From the NCBI GenBank assembly GCA_013911465.1, contig JACETE010000004.1:1-35444 (forward strand): a stretch of 35,444 nt of DNA, given 5' to 3'. The translations under genes and the position numbers were made by a program. The DNA comes from Candidatus Poseidoniales archaeon. GTDB lineage: Archaea; Thermoplasmatota; Poseidoniia; Poseidoniales; Poseidoniaceae. The notes beneath the pieces were generated by a model. That model was not told the DNA's origin, searched no databases, and worked only from the letters and a program-made list of their open reading frames with translations. Positions 24,464 to 33,257 of the stretch are shown one piece after another; positions within the stretch are counted from its first letter, which is position 1, and each line of letters begins with the position of its first letter.

Positions 24464-26470
24464 ATGAGAGGTAGAGCCGTATTCATGTTTCTTCTTTTCG
24501 TGATGGTGTTCCCAATTCAGTCCGTAGTTGCAGATGAGAACGATTCAACATTGCAGGCACGAGAAACTCAAGCAGAGTTCCTTCCTGACATTGAAAGTAC
24601 AATGTTGCAATGGAGGAACATAGAAACATCAGATGGATTGTTACTTGACCAACTCAAGATGGCAACTTACGAAGTCCATCGAAAGGAAAACGGTCGCTTC
24701 TTTTCAAATTCCATTACTCCAGAGACATTGATTGCACAAGACATACCTGCATGCTACATGAATGACTGGAATGAGGTTTGTTCTGGAAAAGCGCATTCGA
24801 TCATGTATGAACCCAGCCCTGGAACTCAAACCAATGTTTACTACGCAATTGTGACCGTGTTACGAGACGGAACACGGACAGAAGATGTGAACATTGGATT
24901 CTCTCAAACACCAGATGGGCACATAGAAATCGTTGCACCTTCAATAGCTCCGGAGGAATTTACTGCATCTTATGATGTAACAAATCAAACAACCCACTTT
25001 TCATGGCGTCCTTCTTGTCCACAATCAGGGCTATCTCATGCCCTCTACGAGCACAGCGCCCCTGCATCAAAATCAACATGGGATTCCATGGACAAAATGC
25101 TCGTAACCAACTTCATTCCAAGTGATGCATCAGAGTTTTCGGTCGAATGGGCGAATGAGTCGGTTGATCGCTCAGTGTATTACTCACTGACGTGTTTTTA
25201 CCCTCCATATTGTGACGATGAAGGATGTTATCCTGCTCGTGAAGATACACGCTTCCATAGCGGAAATACGCTCCAAAACCCCATCGTTGAAGATAACCAA
25301 GCTCCACGGTTTGCCGGTTCCCTTTCCGCTCAATACAATTCTAACGAATCTCAAACCGTTTTACAATGGAGCCAAGTTCTGCAAAACGATATAGCAAAAG
25401 TCAGAATTTACCATGCACCGAAAGAAATCGTTTCCGTCGAGCAAGGAGGCGTCCAAGTACTCGCGGAATTGGATTCCAACAGCATTGAATTCATCCATCA
25501 TCTTCCAGCGGACTGGATGCTAACATCGTACTATGCAATCGGTTTGGTCGACAATCAAGGGAACATCCAAATCGATGAATTCGACGTTTCTGGAAAGGTA
25601 GGACCGATCGTGGAACGTAATATTCCTGTTTCAATTACATCTCTCAGCGTTGAACAACAGAATTCAACCCTCCTCTTCGAGTGGGAACTTCGTTCCGAAT
25701 TCATGAGTGGAGATGCAGTGTTGTGGACCTCTCAGTCTCCAAACCCAGACATGTCGCCTGCATGGGAAGAAGTTACACGACTAAATCCAACAACACTTGA
25801 GCATCATCTCAACCTTGAATCGATGCAAGAGGCTTGGTATGCGTTGACTCTTGATGGTACCTGGGGTTCTTCTCCTAGCATACACACTGACGACCGAATC
25901 TACCTTGGAATGAATGCTGTCTTGTTTACACCAATCATCGAACAGGAAATTGAGGATCTCAATGATGAGACATCGCCGATACCCATTGATCTTCCAGAAT
26001 TTTCCCTTTCGTTCGATGTGGGAAATCAAACCCTCAAAAACGGCGACTGGGTGACCTTTGAATCTCAAACTAACCAAACCTACACGCTTCTGTTTACTCA
26101 CTCTCAAGTGAATTCGAGCATTCGATGGACCGATGTACTCACATCAAATCCATTTTGGAGAGCCGCTACAACCGTAGAGAATGGTTTCTCAATCAGCATC
26201 GAAGAGCCAATCAATCTTATCCACATTGAATCAACCGATGCCAACGGTGATATTTCCATCGTTCGAGTAGGCATTGATTGGCCAGATGAACAAGAAGTTG
26301 AGCCAGAGCAAAGTAACGATACAGAGTTGATTGAACAGAACGATTCTTCTGAGGAAGAATCCGTCTCCATGCCACTTCTTCTTGTGATCGGTATCATTGG
26401 CGCTTACATTCTGATTATCCTTTCAATCAAACCGAAGGATGAACTCGGTTTGTACGGCGAAGAAGAATGA
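24464..26470 (+). CDS. Secreted, C-terminally anchored beta-sandwich protein
   Basis: A 668-residue surface protein. Seen: a signal peptide (FMFLLFVMVFPIQSVVA), about 600 residues rich in strands with repeated patterns like TYEVHRKENG, VYYAIVTVLRDG, FSWRPSC and SYYAIGLVDNQG that suggest fibronectin-III-like or carbohydrate-module domains, a Cys-rich loop (CFYPPYCDDEGCYP), an acidic Glu/Asn linker, and a membrane helix LLLVIGIIGAYILIILSI with a short charged tail. The layout parallels the giant protein at 9.7 kb on a smaller scale. The function is unknown. A weak AAGGT site lies within a TGCAA/TTGCA dyad just before the ATG. Confidence 0.8.
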   Translation: MRGRAVFMFLLFVMVFPIQSVVADENDSTLQARETQAEFLPDIESTMLQWRNIETSDGLLLDQLKMATYEVHRKENGRFFSNSITPETLIAQDIPACYMNDWNEVCSGKAHSIMYEPSPGTQTNVYYAIVTVLRDGTRTEDVNIGFSQTPDGHIEIVAPSIAPEEFTASYDVTNQTTHFSWRPSCPQSGLSHALYEHSAPASKSTWDSMDKMLVTNFIPSDASEFSVEWANESVDRSVYYSLTCFYPPYCDDEGCYPAREDTRFHSGNTLQNPIVEDNQAPRFAGSLSAQYNSNESQTVLQWSQVLQNDIAKVRIYHAPKEIVSVEQGGVQVLAELDSNSIEFIHHLPADWMLTSYYAIGLVDNQGNIQIDEFDVSGKVGPIVERNIPVSITSLSVEQQNSTLLFEWELRSEFMSGDAVLWTSQSPNPDMSPAWEEVTRLNPTTLEHHLNLESMQEAWYALTLDGTWGSSPSIHTDDRIYLGMNAVLFTPIIEQEIEDLNDETSPIPIDLPEFSLSFDVGNQTLKNGDWVTFESQTNQTYTLLFTHSQVNSSIRWTDVLTSNPFWRAATTVENGFSISIEEPINLIHIESTDANGDISIVRVGIDWPDEQEVEPEQSNDTELIEQNDSSEEESVSMPLLLVIGIIGAYILIILSIKPKDELGLYGEEE

Positions 26471-26471
26471 T

Positions 26472-26882
26472 TCACTCTTCTTCTTTGAGGGGCCCATCCG
26501 TGACCAAATAAGCATACAGCCCGGTATATGTGACAAGCAAACCAATGAGCAACAACAAGATTCCTGAAGGCTCTGGCAATGTGTCCCTTGCTGAGGTCTT
26601 TCCAGAGACCCATGACAAGCCAATGAATCCGAGCCCTACTCCAACGACAATCTTCCAGGTAAATTGGGGGTTCTTCCATCGCTCAATCGAAGGAACGACT
26701 CCGAACACATCGAACGTGTGTTCATACCAACTGAGGTAGATCAAGGCCAGTCCAAGTAAGCCACTCATCCCTCTCGAGAAGGATGCATCGAGCCATGGCC
26801 CAGCTGGAAGGAATTCGAAGAATGCGAGTGACAAAAACACAAGGCCGCTGGCAAAAAGAATACCCTTTCGCTTCGACTCCAT
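26472..26882 (-). CDS. Small four-helix membrane protein
   Basis: A 136-residue protein with about four membrane helices (GILFASGLVFLSLAFFEFL, GMSGLLGLALIYLSWY, IVVGVGLGFIGLSWVSG, GILLLLIGLLVTYTGLYAYL) and an acidic end. No family is recognised. The track extends to a GTG at 26942, which would overlap the divergent GalU gene; the ATG at 26882 follows GAGAGGTCA and is preferred. It converges with the secreted beta-sandwich gene, one base apart. Confidence 0.72.
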   Translation of the reverse strand: MESKRKGILFASGLVFLSLAFFEFLPAGPWLDASFSRGMSGLLGLALIYLSWYEHTFDVFGVVPSIERWKNPQFTWKIVVGVGLGFIGLSWVSGKTSARDTLPEPSGILLLLIGLLVTYTGLYAYLVTDGPLKEEE

Positions 26883-26934
26883 TGACCTCTCGAGAAGGTA
26901 CACGCTTGATAGCCTGTCGCTTACGAGCAACCTC

Positions 26935-27795
26935 ATGGGCACGGTTCATGATGCTGTTATCGTCGCTGCTGGATTGGGCACCAGGATGTTACCAACAAGC
27001 GCTTACATTCCAAAGGAACTCTTACCCCTCGTCGATGTACCAGTTCTGCATCATCTCATCTTTGAAGCACGGGAAGCAGGATGTTCTCGTATCCACATCA
27101 TTACATCTCCAAACAAAGATTTCACATCGCTAGAAGAAGATCTTAACCAGATGTATCCAATGTATTCGAAAGGAAAAAATCACCTCAATCCACTTGATGG
27201 AGTTGAAGTATTCTTCCATACACAATACGAACAGAAAGGACTTGGTCATGCAATTATGATGGCAAAAGACAAGATTCAAGGCCCATTTCTCGTCCTTCTT
27301 GGTGACAACATCCTTACAACAAACCACTCTGCTTTGACTGAATTCAAACCATCGACGGTTTCGAAAGAGCTCGTCGAAAGGTACAACGCTACGCAACAAC
27401 CGTGCGCTTCGGTTTACGATGTGGGTATTGACCGTGTCAGCAATTATGGAATTGTCTCTATGCAGGATGGAAGCATTACGTCACTTGTTGAAAAGCCGAC
27501 TTCAGCTGATGCACCATCCACATTTGCCTTGTGTGGCCGCTATCTCTATGCTGCAGATACGTTTGACCTTCTCGAACAATATTCTGTTGAAGAATATGGT
27601 GAGTTGCAATCAATTGAATTGTTACGACATTGGATGCGTCAAGGAGAATTAGGCGCTCATCTTCTTGATGCTTCAGTCGCATGGTACGATTCTGGGCTTC
27701 CCCTTGAATGGCTGAAATCACAAATTGATCATGCTCTTCGTCGCCCTGAATACGCTCAACAACTTCGGCAGTGGTTGGACGAACGCATGGATTAA
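26935..27795 (+). CDS. UTP-glucose-1-phosphate uridylyltransferase-like nucleotidyltransferase
   Basis: A 286-residue NDP-sugar pyrophosphorylase of the GalU type. Seen: the nucleotide-binding signature AAGLGTRMLPTSAYIPKELLPL, the metal-binding segment LVLLGDNIL, and SLVEKPTSADAPS followed by LCGRYLY. It would activate glucose-1-phosphate with UTP, feeding UDP-glucose to enzymes such as the UDP-sugar dehydrogenase at 33.7 kb; the exact nucleotide and sugar are inferred from family. The stop overlaps that of the convergent RNase HI gene. Confidence 0.85.
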   Translation: MGTVHDAVIVAAGLGTRMLPTSAYIPKELLPLVDVPVLHHLIFEAREAGCSRIHIITSPNKDFTSLEEDLNQMYPMYSKGKNHLNPLDGVEVFFHTQYEQKGLGHAIMMAKDKIQGPFLVLLGDNILTTNHSALTEFKPSTVSKELVERYNATQQPCASVYDVGIDRVSNYGIVSMQDGSITSLVEKPTSADAPSTFALCGRYLYAADTFDLLEQYSVEEYGELQSIELLRHWMRQGELGAHLLDASVAWYDSGLPLEWLKSQIDHALRRPEYAQQLRQWLDERMD

Positions 27796-28340
27796 TCCTG
27801 TCCAGGTTTCCAGAATGTGAGCGGTAGCGGTCGTTCACGTCGCATTGCACGTTTTGCTAAGTGGTCTGCCCGCTCATTCCATCGATGACCACGATGTGCT
27901 CGAACATGGTCCCAACTCAACTCTCGCTGGGAACCCACTTCATCCCAAACCGATTGAACACGGGCTGCGAGCTCTCGATTGGCTTTAGCACGCCATGCTC
28001 CGGTTGCAATGTTTCCTGCATACTGACTATCAAGACGGATTCTAACAGGGTCATCCTGTTCTTCGGTTAACAACCAACGAAGCGCAGAAAAAAGGCCGGA
28101 GAGTTCAGCAGTATTGTTCGAGCCAACTTCTGCCCCAATGAAATCATCATCGTCAGGAGATGTGGAAACTGGGCCAGAAAATTCTGTGATAATTTCACCA
28201 CTACCCCGGCCAAGACCTGAATCCCCTAAGACGACGACTACACCCCAACCTGCAGCGGTTGAAGCATCCACGTTTTGATTTCCATCACAGGAACCATCGA
28301 CGTACAATGTAAGTCTGGTTGGTTCCGTCAATCTCTTCAC
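27792..28340 (-). CDS. rnhA: Ribonuclease HI
   Basis: A 182-residue type 1 RNase H, which cuts the RNA strand of RNA-DNA hybrids with two metal ions. The catalytic set is complete: D15 (YVDGSCDGN), E79 (NNTAELSGL), D104 (RLDSQYA) and D159 (ERADHLA), plus the loop His in VRAHRGH. An acidic insertion PDDDDFIGAEV lies before E79. There is no N-terminal hybrid-binding domain. No ATG precedes the first strand; the GTG at 28340 overlaps the gcvH stop in GTGA, so translation is probably coupled to gcvH. It is in an odd neighbourhood, at the end of a likely operon with gcvH. Confidence 0.92.
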   Translation of the reverse strand: MKRLTEPTRLTLYVDGSCDGNQNVDASTAAGWGVVVVLGDSGLGRGSGEIITEFSGPVSTSPDDDDFIGAEVGSNNTAELSGLFSALRWLLTEEQDDPVRIRLDSQYAGNIATGAWRAKANRELAARVQSVWDEVGSQRELSWDHVRAHRGHRWNERADHLAKRAMRRERPLPLTFWKPGQD

Positions 28341-28720
28341 TCGCCCAACATGCTTCGATAAGCATCTGCAGACATAAGTGTTGAAACATCATCCGGGTTG
28401 GACAATCGCATTTTGACAATCCATCCATCACCGTATGGACTTGAATTCATTAGTTCTGGAGTGTCTTCAAGATCAAAGTTGACTTCTGTGATTTCTCCTG
28501 CTAGTGGTGCGAAAATTGGTGATGCTGATTTCACTGACTCAACAATGGCGAACTCGCCCATATCATCGAGGGCCTCTCCACCTTCTGGAAGTTCGATGTA
28601 TACGATGTCAGTAAGGGCATCTTGTGCGTGATCCGTAATACCAATGGTCGCAATATCTCCATCCATTCGAATCCATTCGTGTTCTTTTGTGTAAAACAAT
28701 TCAGTAGGTATTTCGCTCAT
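28337..28720 (-). CDS. gcvH: Glycine cleavage system H protein
   Basis: A 127-residue lipoyl carrier. Seen: the beginning YTKEHEWIR, the lipoylation hairpin VESVKSASPIFAP with the acceptor lysine K64, and GEITEVN. It shuttles the aminomethyl group between the P, T and L proteins of the glycine cleavage complex, none of which are in this window. Stand-alone H proteins may also serve as lipoate carriers. The ATG at 28720 with a GGTGAG site replaces the track's TTG at 28741. Confidence 0.94.
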   Translation of the reverse strand: MSEIPTELFYTKEHEWIRMDGDIATIGITDHAQDALTDIVYIELPEGGEALDDMGEFAIVESVKSASPIFAPLAGEITEVNFDLEDTPELMNSSPYGDGWIVKMRLSNPDDVSTLMSADAYRSMLGE

Positions 28721-28723
28721 ACT

Positions 28724-28729
28724 CTCACC
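28724..28729 (-). promoter_or_regulatory. Ribosome binding site of gcvH
   Basis: GGTGAG lies three bases before the ATG at 28720 and decides this start over the upstream TTG. Confidence 0.6.
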
Positions 28730-28779
28730 AATTTGATGCAAGTGAACAAAGGGTATGAATCAACCGCTCTCATCGTATC

Positions 28780-29103
28780 TCATTCAGACTCATCAAGTTC
28801 TGATTTCAAAACGTGTTGTTCAAGCGAAGCCCAGGCTTGCCCCACATTCTTCTCACGTTCCGTTTCTTCAACGTCTCCCTGTACTCGGCGTGTCATCTCA
28901 TCATCCGATTCATCAGGGAATTGCTGCCCAAGTCCGCCTCGCATGACGCCCGTGCCAATAAGTAGGATTCCAATGATTGGGAACATCAAGCCAATATCGA
29001 GATCAAGCGAGTATCTCCCCTGACTTAGGCCAACTGCGAACACAAACATGAGGCACATTCCTGTGCCCAAGAGAATTTTTCTTGCCCGGTCTGCAGGGGT
29101 CAT
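28780..29103 (-). CDS. Small two-helix membrane protein
   Basis: About 107 residues from the ATG at 29103: a basic start (MTPADRARK), two membrane helices (ILLGTGMCLMFVFAVGLS and IGLMFPIIGILLIGTGVM), then a charged, mostly acidic helical tail (DESDDEMTRRVQGDVEETERE). No family is recognised. The track uses a TTG at 29133. It lies between the THEP1-type NTPase and gcvH on one strand with gaps of 40 and 59 bases, consistent with a shared transcript. Confidence 0.68.
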   Translation of the reverse strand: MTPADRARKILLGTGMCLMFVFAVGLSQGRYSLDLDIGLMFPIIGILLIGTGVMRGGLGQQFPDESDDEMTRRVQGDVEETEREKNVGQAWASLEQHVLKSELDESE

Positions 29104-29143
29104 CGATGTGGCGTAGGTGATGTGTGGTATCAAACCAACGATA

Positions 29144-29725
29144 TCAGTACGTTTCTCGCATCAGTTTGTGAATCTTGTAAGGGAGCAGAGCGCGGTTAAC
29201 AGGAGTCACTTCGAGAATTCGACCATCATCCCGCCGACGGATGTCTTGAAGGAGAGGATGTCGACTCTTCTTGTGAAGGGTTAGAAGCGTTGGCTTGTCG
29301 ACTTCAAGTGCAGTTCGGACAGAGTTGACGAATGCTTCGGACTCGACGGCAAACTTACCGATTTCATCGATAACAATGACTTCACAGTTATCGATTGCAT
29401 GCTGAATTGCTGGAATAGCAACACGTTCGAGCTCTGCAGTGTTCAATCCATAACCTAGGACACGCAATCGGGAATCAATGCTCTTGTGGGCGATTTCACC
29501 CTCATCACCTGTGACGAGATCACGAATTTTGTAGCCGAGTCGTTCACCGTTCTCGAGAATAGGCTCTGTACAGATGCCTCCAATGATTTCTGTTTCACCA
29601 GCGAGGTTACGGGCAGAAAGTTCACGGCCACGCTCTTCCCTGAGCATTGATAGAACCTTTTCCATCACAGCTGATTTTCCACTACGGGGAAGCCCCGTAA
29701 TGCCAATTTTTGGATGAATGCCCAT
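29144..29725 (-). CDS. THEP1-type nucleoside triphosphatase
   Basis: A 193-residue P-loop NTPase. Seen: Walker A GLPRSGKSA (11-19), a strand with GGICTEPI, and Walker B VIVIDEIGKFAVES (117-130), the DEIGKME-like signature of the NTPase_1/THEP1 family. Members hydrolyse several NTPs with low turnover; the human homologue is NTPCR, and the cell role is unclear. The length is typical. It appears to head an operon with a small membrane protein, gcvH and rnhA, with a good promoter and ribosome binding site in front. Confidence 0.9.
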   Translation of the reverse strand: MGIHPKIGITGLPRSGKSAVMEKVLSMLREERGRELSARNLAGETEIIGGICTEPILENGERLGYKIRDLVTGDEGEIAHKSIDSRLRVLGYGLNTAELERVAIPAIQHAIDNCEVIVIDEIGKFAVESEAFVNSVRTALEVDKPTLLTLHKKSRHPLLQDIRRRDDGRILEVTPVNRALLPYKIHKLMRETY

Positions 29726-29734
29726 TACTTGAAT

Positions 29735-29739
29735 CCTCC
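29735..29739 (-). promoter_or_regulatory. Ribosome binding site of the THEP1-type gene
   Basis: GGAGG lies nine bases before the ATG at 29725 on the minus strand. Confidence 0.6.
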
Positions 29740-29776
29740 AACTGACAAATACTGATTGAAACTACTGAGGGTTTGG

Positions 29777-29784
29777 CTATAAAA
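29777..29784 (-). promoter_or_regulatory. TATA box of the THEP1 operon
   Basis: TTTTATAG on the minus strand lies about 55 bases before the ATG at 29725. It predicts a transcript start near 29754 and a leader of about 29 bases that includes the GGAGG site. It lies just after the end of the methyltransferase gene, marking a new transcription unit. Confidence 0.55.
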
Positions 29785-29822
29785 CATCGTATTCAAAGTA
29801 CCAATCAAGGCACGTTCTTGAA

Positions 29823-31817
29823 TCAGTTCAAGACCTCTTCAATACCGGTTTCGACTCCAAGTTGAAGTGGAAGCATTTCCAATTCGTAATTGTTGACGTT
29901 GTTGTTTGCAGACCAAGCCTTGGCCCAATCATCGAGATCGCGTTGATTCAGCTGTTCGCACATCCATTCGAGTGCCTTCTGTAAATCGCCTTTGGTTGCG
30001 GCAAGTCGAGTAAGGATTGCTTGATTCATTTCGATGTGGTTTACACTGTTTCCGAGAATGCAACCTTTTGGAATGACTGCCCAGCGCAATCGACGCTCTT
30101 GGTGCGCATTGACAATGGCTTGGCATGCGAGACGTGGGCCATAGGATTGCACTTCGCTTTTACCAGACCACATAGCCAATTGGCGTTCATTTGCACGTGA
30201 AGGGATGTCCTTACGGAAAGCCGGGTGACGGATGTAAACGCCCCCTGCCTCGTCTTCAGTAAAGTGTACGCCACGGATGAACGGACGTGATGACTTTGTT
30301 TTGTCCCAACTAGAGATGTTGCTGGAGTGGGCGGTTTGATCGATTTCCCCAACACGTACCTTGACTGTTTGTTCTTGGGTAGCAAGCCAATGATCACGGT
30401 CGCCAAGTCGTGGCAGTTGGGACATATTATCAAGGATTTTGAGAATGTTCTTCCTTTCGATTTGATCACGTGGCAATCGTGGAATAGCCCATGTATTTCG
30501 TGCCCACTGAACCCATTGGGATTGATTGAGCGAGAAGGTAGGGACTCGGGATGAGAGCCCAGTCCCAACACGACGGAGATCGGAACGGGTAACTGGGCCA
30601 ATGATGTTCAGGCTTTCTGTGCCGTTTGGTGTCGATGAAATTCCAAGAATTGCAACACCTTGAGTCATACCTGGGAACAGGAGATTTGCCTCTTCAATAG
30701 CCCAGACTTCGTTCCATGAGTGCTTCTCGACGAGGAGTTTTCTCAGAGGGTGAGAGGATTGCTCGCGCAGGAGGCTGTCTGGAGCGACGATACGCATCTT
30801 TCCTTCCTGCGAGAGAACTTGCATTCCTCGCTCGATGAAGAGTCGGTAGAGATTGACGTTTCCACGCATGGTCGAGAAACGAGGCCCATCAGGATTGGTT
30901 AGGCTGCGAAGCTTCTCGCTCAAATCCTTGCGACGCTGAGAACCGTCTTCCATTCCTCTGAATCGATCTTTGATTCGCAACCAAGGAGGGTTGGAGATGA
31001 TGAGACGAGGAGATTCGTCCCATGGCCAATCTTCCTGAAGTGTGTCGCATGAGATGATGTTCTTTTCGAGAATTTCTTCTGCCAAACTCCGATTCAATTT
31101 TCCTTCTTGTTCACCGGATAAGGCGACGAGATCAAGTCGAATGGCTTCGAGCAGCAAACGCCTACGGGTCGATGATACAACGAGTTCGTCGACGTCGACG
31201 AGTTGGAAACCACGGAGCAAACGTTCTGTGTCTTCCTTAAGCAATTCAGAACTTTGTCCTTCGAACAATTCACTGTGCTTTCGGAGCATACGGGCATGGA
31301 AAATTCCACCGCCGCATGACATGTCAGAGAACGGTAGAGGAATTCCACTGCTTGTTCGTTCATTGTTTTTGACAGCATCAAGAGCACTTTCATCGAGGGT
31401 GACTTCTTCTTCACTTGGTGGGAAGTTGAGCTTCTTGATGTGCTTCTGGAAGCCAGGAGGAAGGTCTGCAAGATGCATGTTTGTTGTCTGCTTCTTGACC
31501 TTTGGCTGAATAGTCGTCTCAAGCAGTTCAGAGGAAATAATTGAATCTGCAAGTCGAGGAGGAGTCGGGTGTGCTCCACGAGGGGAGCGACCATCAGACT
31601 CGGCATCGTGACGTGCTAGGAGATGGTCGAGAACGTGACCTGGGTCGGTCAAGAGATTTGCTGGAAGGGTTGGCCAATCTTCAGGGAGAAGCGCAGCGAT
31701 AGGTTGGTGGGTACGAAGGGAGTTTTCCCAAGCATCGAGCCACATTTCGATTTGTGTTTTTCTATCGTTTAAGCATCGATCTAATCTCGCATACCAACCG
31801 CTAACTCCGTTTTGCAT
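29823..31817 (-). CDS. Solitary N6-adenine DNA methyltransferase (Eco57I/TaqI-like)
   Basis: About 664 residues. Seen: HPTPPRLADSI (the HxTPxxLA motif X), motif I DMSCGGGIF (165-173) for S-adenosylmethionine, a VDVDELVV acidic strand, and motif IV SNPPW (NPPY type, 275-279), which define a gamma-class N6-adenine methylase. The C-terminal 300 residues resemble a target-recognition region of the TaqI/Eco57I type (PFIRGVHF, YIRHPAFRKDI). There is no PD-(D/E)xK nuclease motif at the N-terminus and no restriction gene beside it, so it may be an orphan methylase for regulation or protection, or part of a defence system with the TerB-like genes upstream. The ATG at 31817 is preferred over the TTG at 31844. 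Confidence 0.85.
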   Translation of the reverse strand: MQNGVSGWYARLDRCLNDRKTQIEMWLDAWENSLRTHQPIAALLPEDWPTLPANLLTDPGHVLDHLLARHDAESDGRSPRGAHPTPPRLADSIISSELLETTIQPKVKKQTTNMHLADLPPGFQKHIKKLNFPPSEEEVTLDESALDAVKNNERTSSGIPLPFSDMSCGGGIFHARMLRKHSELFEGQSSELLKEDTERLLRGFQLVDVDELVVSSTRRRLLLEAIRLDLVALSGEQEGKLNRSLAEEILEKNIISCDTLQEDWPWDESPRLIISNPPWLRIKDRFRGMEDGSQRRKDLSEKLRSLTNPDGPRFSTMRGNVNLYRLFIERGMQVLSQEGKMRIVAPDSLLREQSSHPLRKLLVEKHSWNEVWAIEEANLLFPGMTQGVAILGISSTPNGTESLNIIGPVTRSDLRRVGTGLSSRVPTFSLNQSQWVQWARNTWAIPRLPRDQIERKNILKILDNMSQLPRLGDRDHWLATQEQTVKVRVGEIDQTAHSSNISSWDKTKSSRPFIRGVHFTEDEAGGVYIRHPAFRKDIPSRANERQLAMWSGKSEVQSYGPRLACQAIVNAHQERRLRWAVIPKGCILGNSVNHIEMNQAILTRLAATKGDLQKALEWMCEQLNQRDLDDWAKAWSANNNVNNYELEMLPLQLGVETGIEEVLN

Positions 31818-31882
31818 AGTCCGCCCCAACCAGTGGGTATTCAATCATGGTTTGAATGTGCCTGTCAAAATCATGAAACGAT

Positions 31883-32332
31883 TCATTCTGAGACTGAATC
31901 ATTCCGCACGGACAACTTTGCAAGTTGTACGCCAGTAGCATGCCATTCCCATCCATTTGCTACCCAATCGAACAAGGCCTTGAGATCGTTTTCATCCACG
32001 TCGGCCGCAGTTGCAATCTTTTTCAAAATACGTAATTCTCTTCGATCGTATTCACCATCTGCTGCAGCAAGAAGAACTCCGTCCCTCAAGACATATCTCA
32101 AGGTTTCAACTTCAGCATTCTTCAGGAGGTTTGTTAGTCGATTGGTATCGAAGAGACCTTGGCGAATCGAGGTTCTTGCTTCAGGATGAACCATCGCTCT
32201 CCCCATGAAACCTTCCAACAACTGAATTTCTTCTCGAACAAGTTCACCATCAGCAGCGGCAATCAAGACAAGCAAATCGGCGTATCGTGCACGTTCTGCA
32301 GCATCCAAATCGGCGACGCCGTCGCAAAACAT
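31883..32332 (-). CDS. TerB-like protein, second of a tandem pair
   Basis: A 149-residue helical protein with two copies of the TerB acidic helix motif, LIAAADGELVREEIQLLEGFM and LLAAADGEYDRRELRILKKIA, each with a DGE element that in TerB (tellurite resistance family) binds divalent metal. It follows its paralogue after five bases (an overlapping TTG at 32341 is the other start option) and precedes the methyltransferase by 65 bases. TerB proteins act at the inner face of the membrane in stress and phage-response networks; a role here is inferred from family and position. Confidence 0.8.
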   Translation of the reverse strand: MFCDGVADLDAAERARYADLLVLIAAADGELVREEIQLLEGFMGRAMVHPEARTSIRQGLFDTNRLTNLLKNAEVETLRYVLRDGVLLAAADGEYDRRELRILKKIATAADVDENDLKALFDWVANGWEWHATGVQLAKLSVRNDSVSE

Positions 32333-32337
32333 AGGAC

Positions 32338-32769
32338 TCAACTTTCAAGAGAATTCAACAGATCGTATCCGTCTTGCATCCACGCATACCCGATTTTCGT
32401 CCAATCGATGAGTTGCTGAACTGCGTCAGGAACAAGTCCCAAATGTTCAGCAATTTCTTTCAGTACTTCGAGTTCATCATCATCAACGGAACCGTCCGAG
32501 GCTGCCATGAGTACAGCATCTCGTAGCGCCAATCGGCCGGCTTCAGGGCCTAACCCATCCAGACATTCTTCCAGCGTAGGTGGGGACTTCAAAGAACGAC
32601 GAAGCACTTCGCGCTGGTTTGGCGATAGCAAAGCCTTGCCAAGCTGTTGTTCGAACATTGCGAGCTCATCAACGGTGATTTCTTCGTCAACGCGGGCCAT
32701 GTATGCAAGCAAACGAGCGTATGCATAGCGTTCATCACGGGGCAGATTTTGGAGAGTATCGGGTAGCAT
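32338..32769 (-). CDS. TerB-like protein, first of a tandem pair
   Basis: A 143-residue helical protein paralogous to the next gene: YARLLAYMARVDEEITVDELAMFEQQL and AVLMAASDGSVDDDELEVLKEIAEHL hold the two TerB motifs. In the first the DGE element has become DEE, and in the second DGS. The C-terminal LFDW/LIDW-like element before an aromatic helix is shared by both copies. The ATG at 32769 is preferred over the GTG at 32778. It appears to start the TerB-TerB-methyltransferase transcription unit, divergent from the DUF2237 gene. Confidence 0.8.
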   Translation of the reverse strand: MLPDTLQNLPRDERYAYARLLAYMARVDEEITVDELAMFEQQLGKALLSPNQREVLRRSLKSPPTLEECLDGLGPEAGRLALRDAVLMAASDGSVDDDELEVLKEIAEHLGLVPDAVQQLIDWTKIGYAWMQDGYDLLNSLES

Positions 32770-32894
32770 CCGAACCACTCTCGTGCTTCTCCATCAAGAA
32801 CCTCTCGCCTCCAGAGCACTGGAATTCTTTGGTTTCAAAGGAAATTCCATGCCTCCACACGATGATTGATAGGGTGGTGTGACAACGGATAATC

Positions 32895-33257
32895 ATGCAT
32901 CCGTCAGTCAATGTACTTGGCACTGAACTCAAGCCTTGCTCAACCGATCCTCTCACAGGCTGGTATCGTGACGGTTGTTGCAATACCGATGATAACGATA
33001 GAGGGTCTCACACGGTTTGTTGCGTCGTAACACAAGCATTCCTCGAATTTGCCAAATCTCAAGGTAACGACTTGATGACTCCAGCACCCCAATTCTCATT
33101 CCCTGGCCTCAAACCCGGAGATTCATGGTGTGTATGCGCTCGAACATGGTTAGCTGCAGTCAATGCAGGATCGGCCTGTCCTGTTGATTTGGAAGCAACA
33201 CACGAAGAAGCACTTAGCATCATTCCGTATGATCTTCTTGAGACGCATGCGGTGTGA
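32895..33257 (+). CDS. DUF2237 family protein
   Basis: A 120-residue protein matching DUF2237 over its full length: NVLGTELKPCSTDPLTGWYRDG, CCNTDDNDRGSHTVC, and FPGLKPGDSWCVCARTWL. The family is widespread in bacteria and some eukaryotes, is rich in conserved Cys and Asp, and has no known function; a metal site is plausible from the Cys pattern. Its 3' end overlaps the convergent GtrA gene by 38 bases. Presence in an archaeon may reflect transfer, which sequence alone cannot settle. Confidence 0.92.
   Translation: MHPSVNVLGTELKPCSTDPLTGWYRDGCCNTDDNDRGSHTVCCVVTQAFLEFAKSQGNDLMTPAPQFSFPGLKPGDSWCVCARTWLAAVNAGSACPVDLEATHEEALSIIPYDLLETHAV

Noticed and set aside
29823-31817. A type IIG restriction-modification enzyme or BREX PglX
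   Set aside because: No nuclease motif is seen at the N-terminus, the protein is shorter than PglX, and no BREX or restriction genes are adjacent; only methyltransferase motifs are supported.
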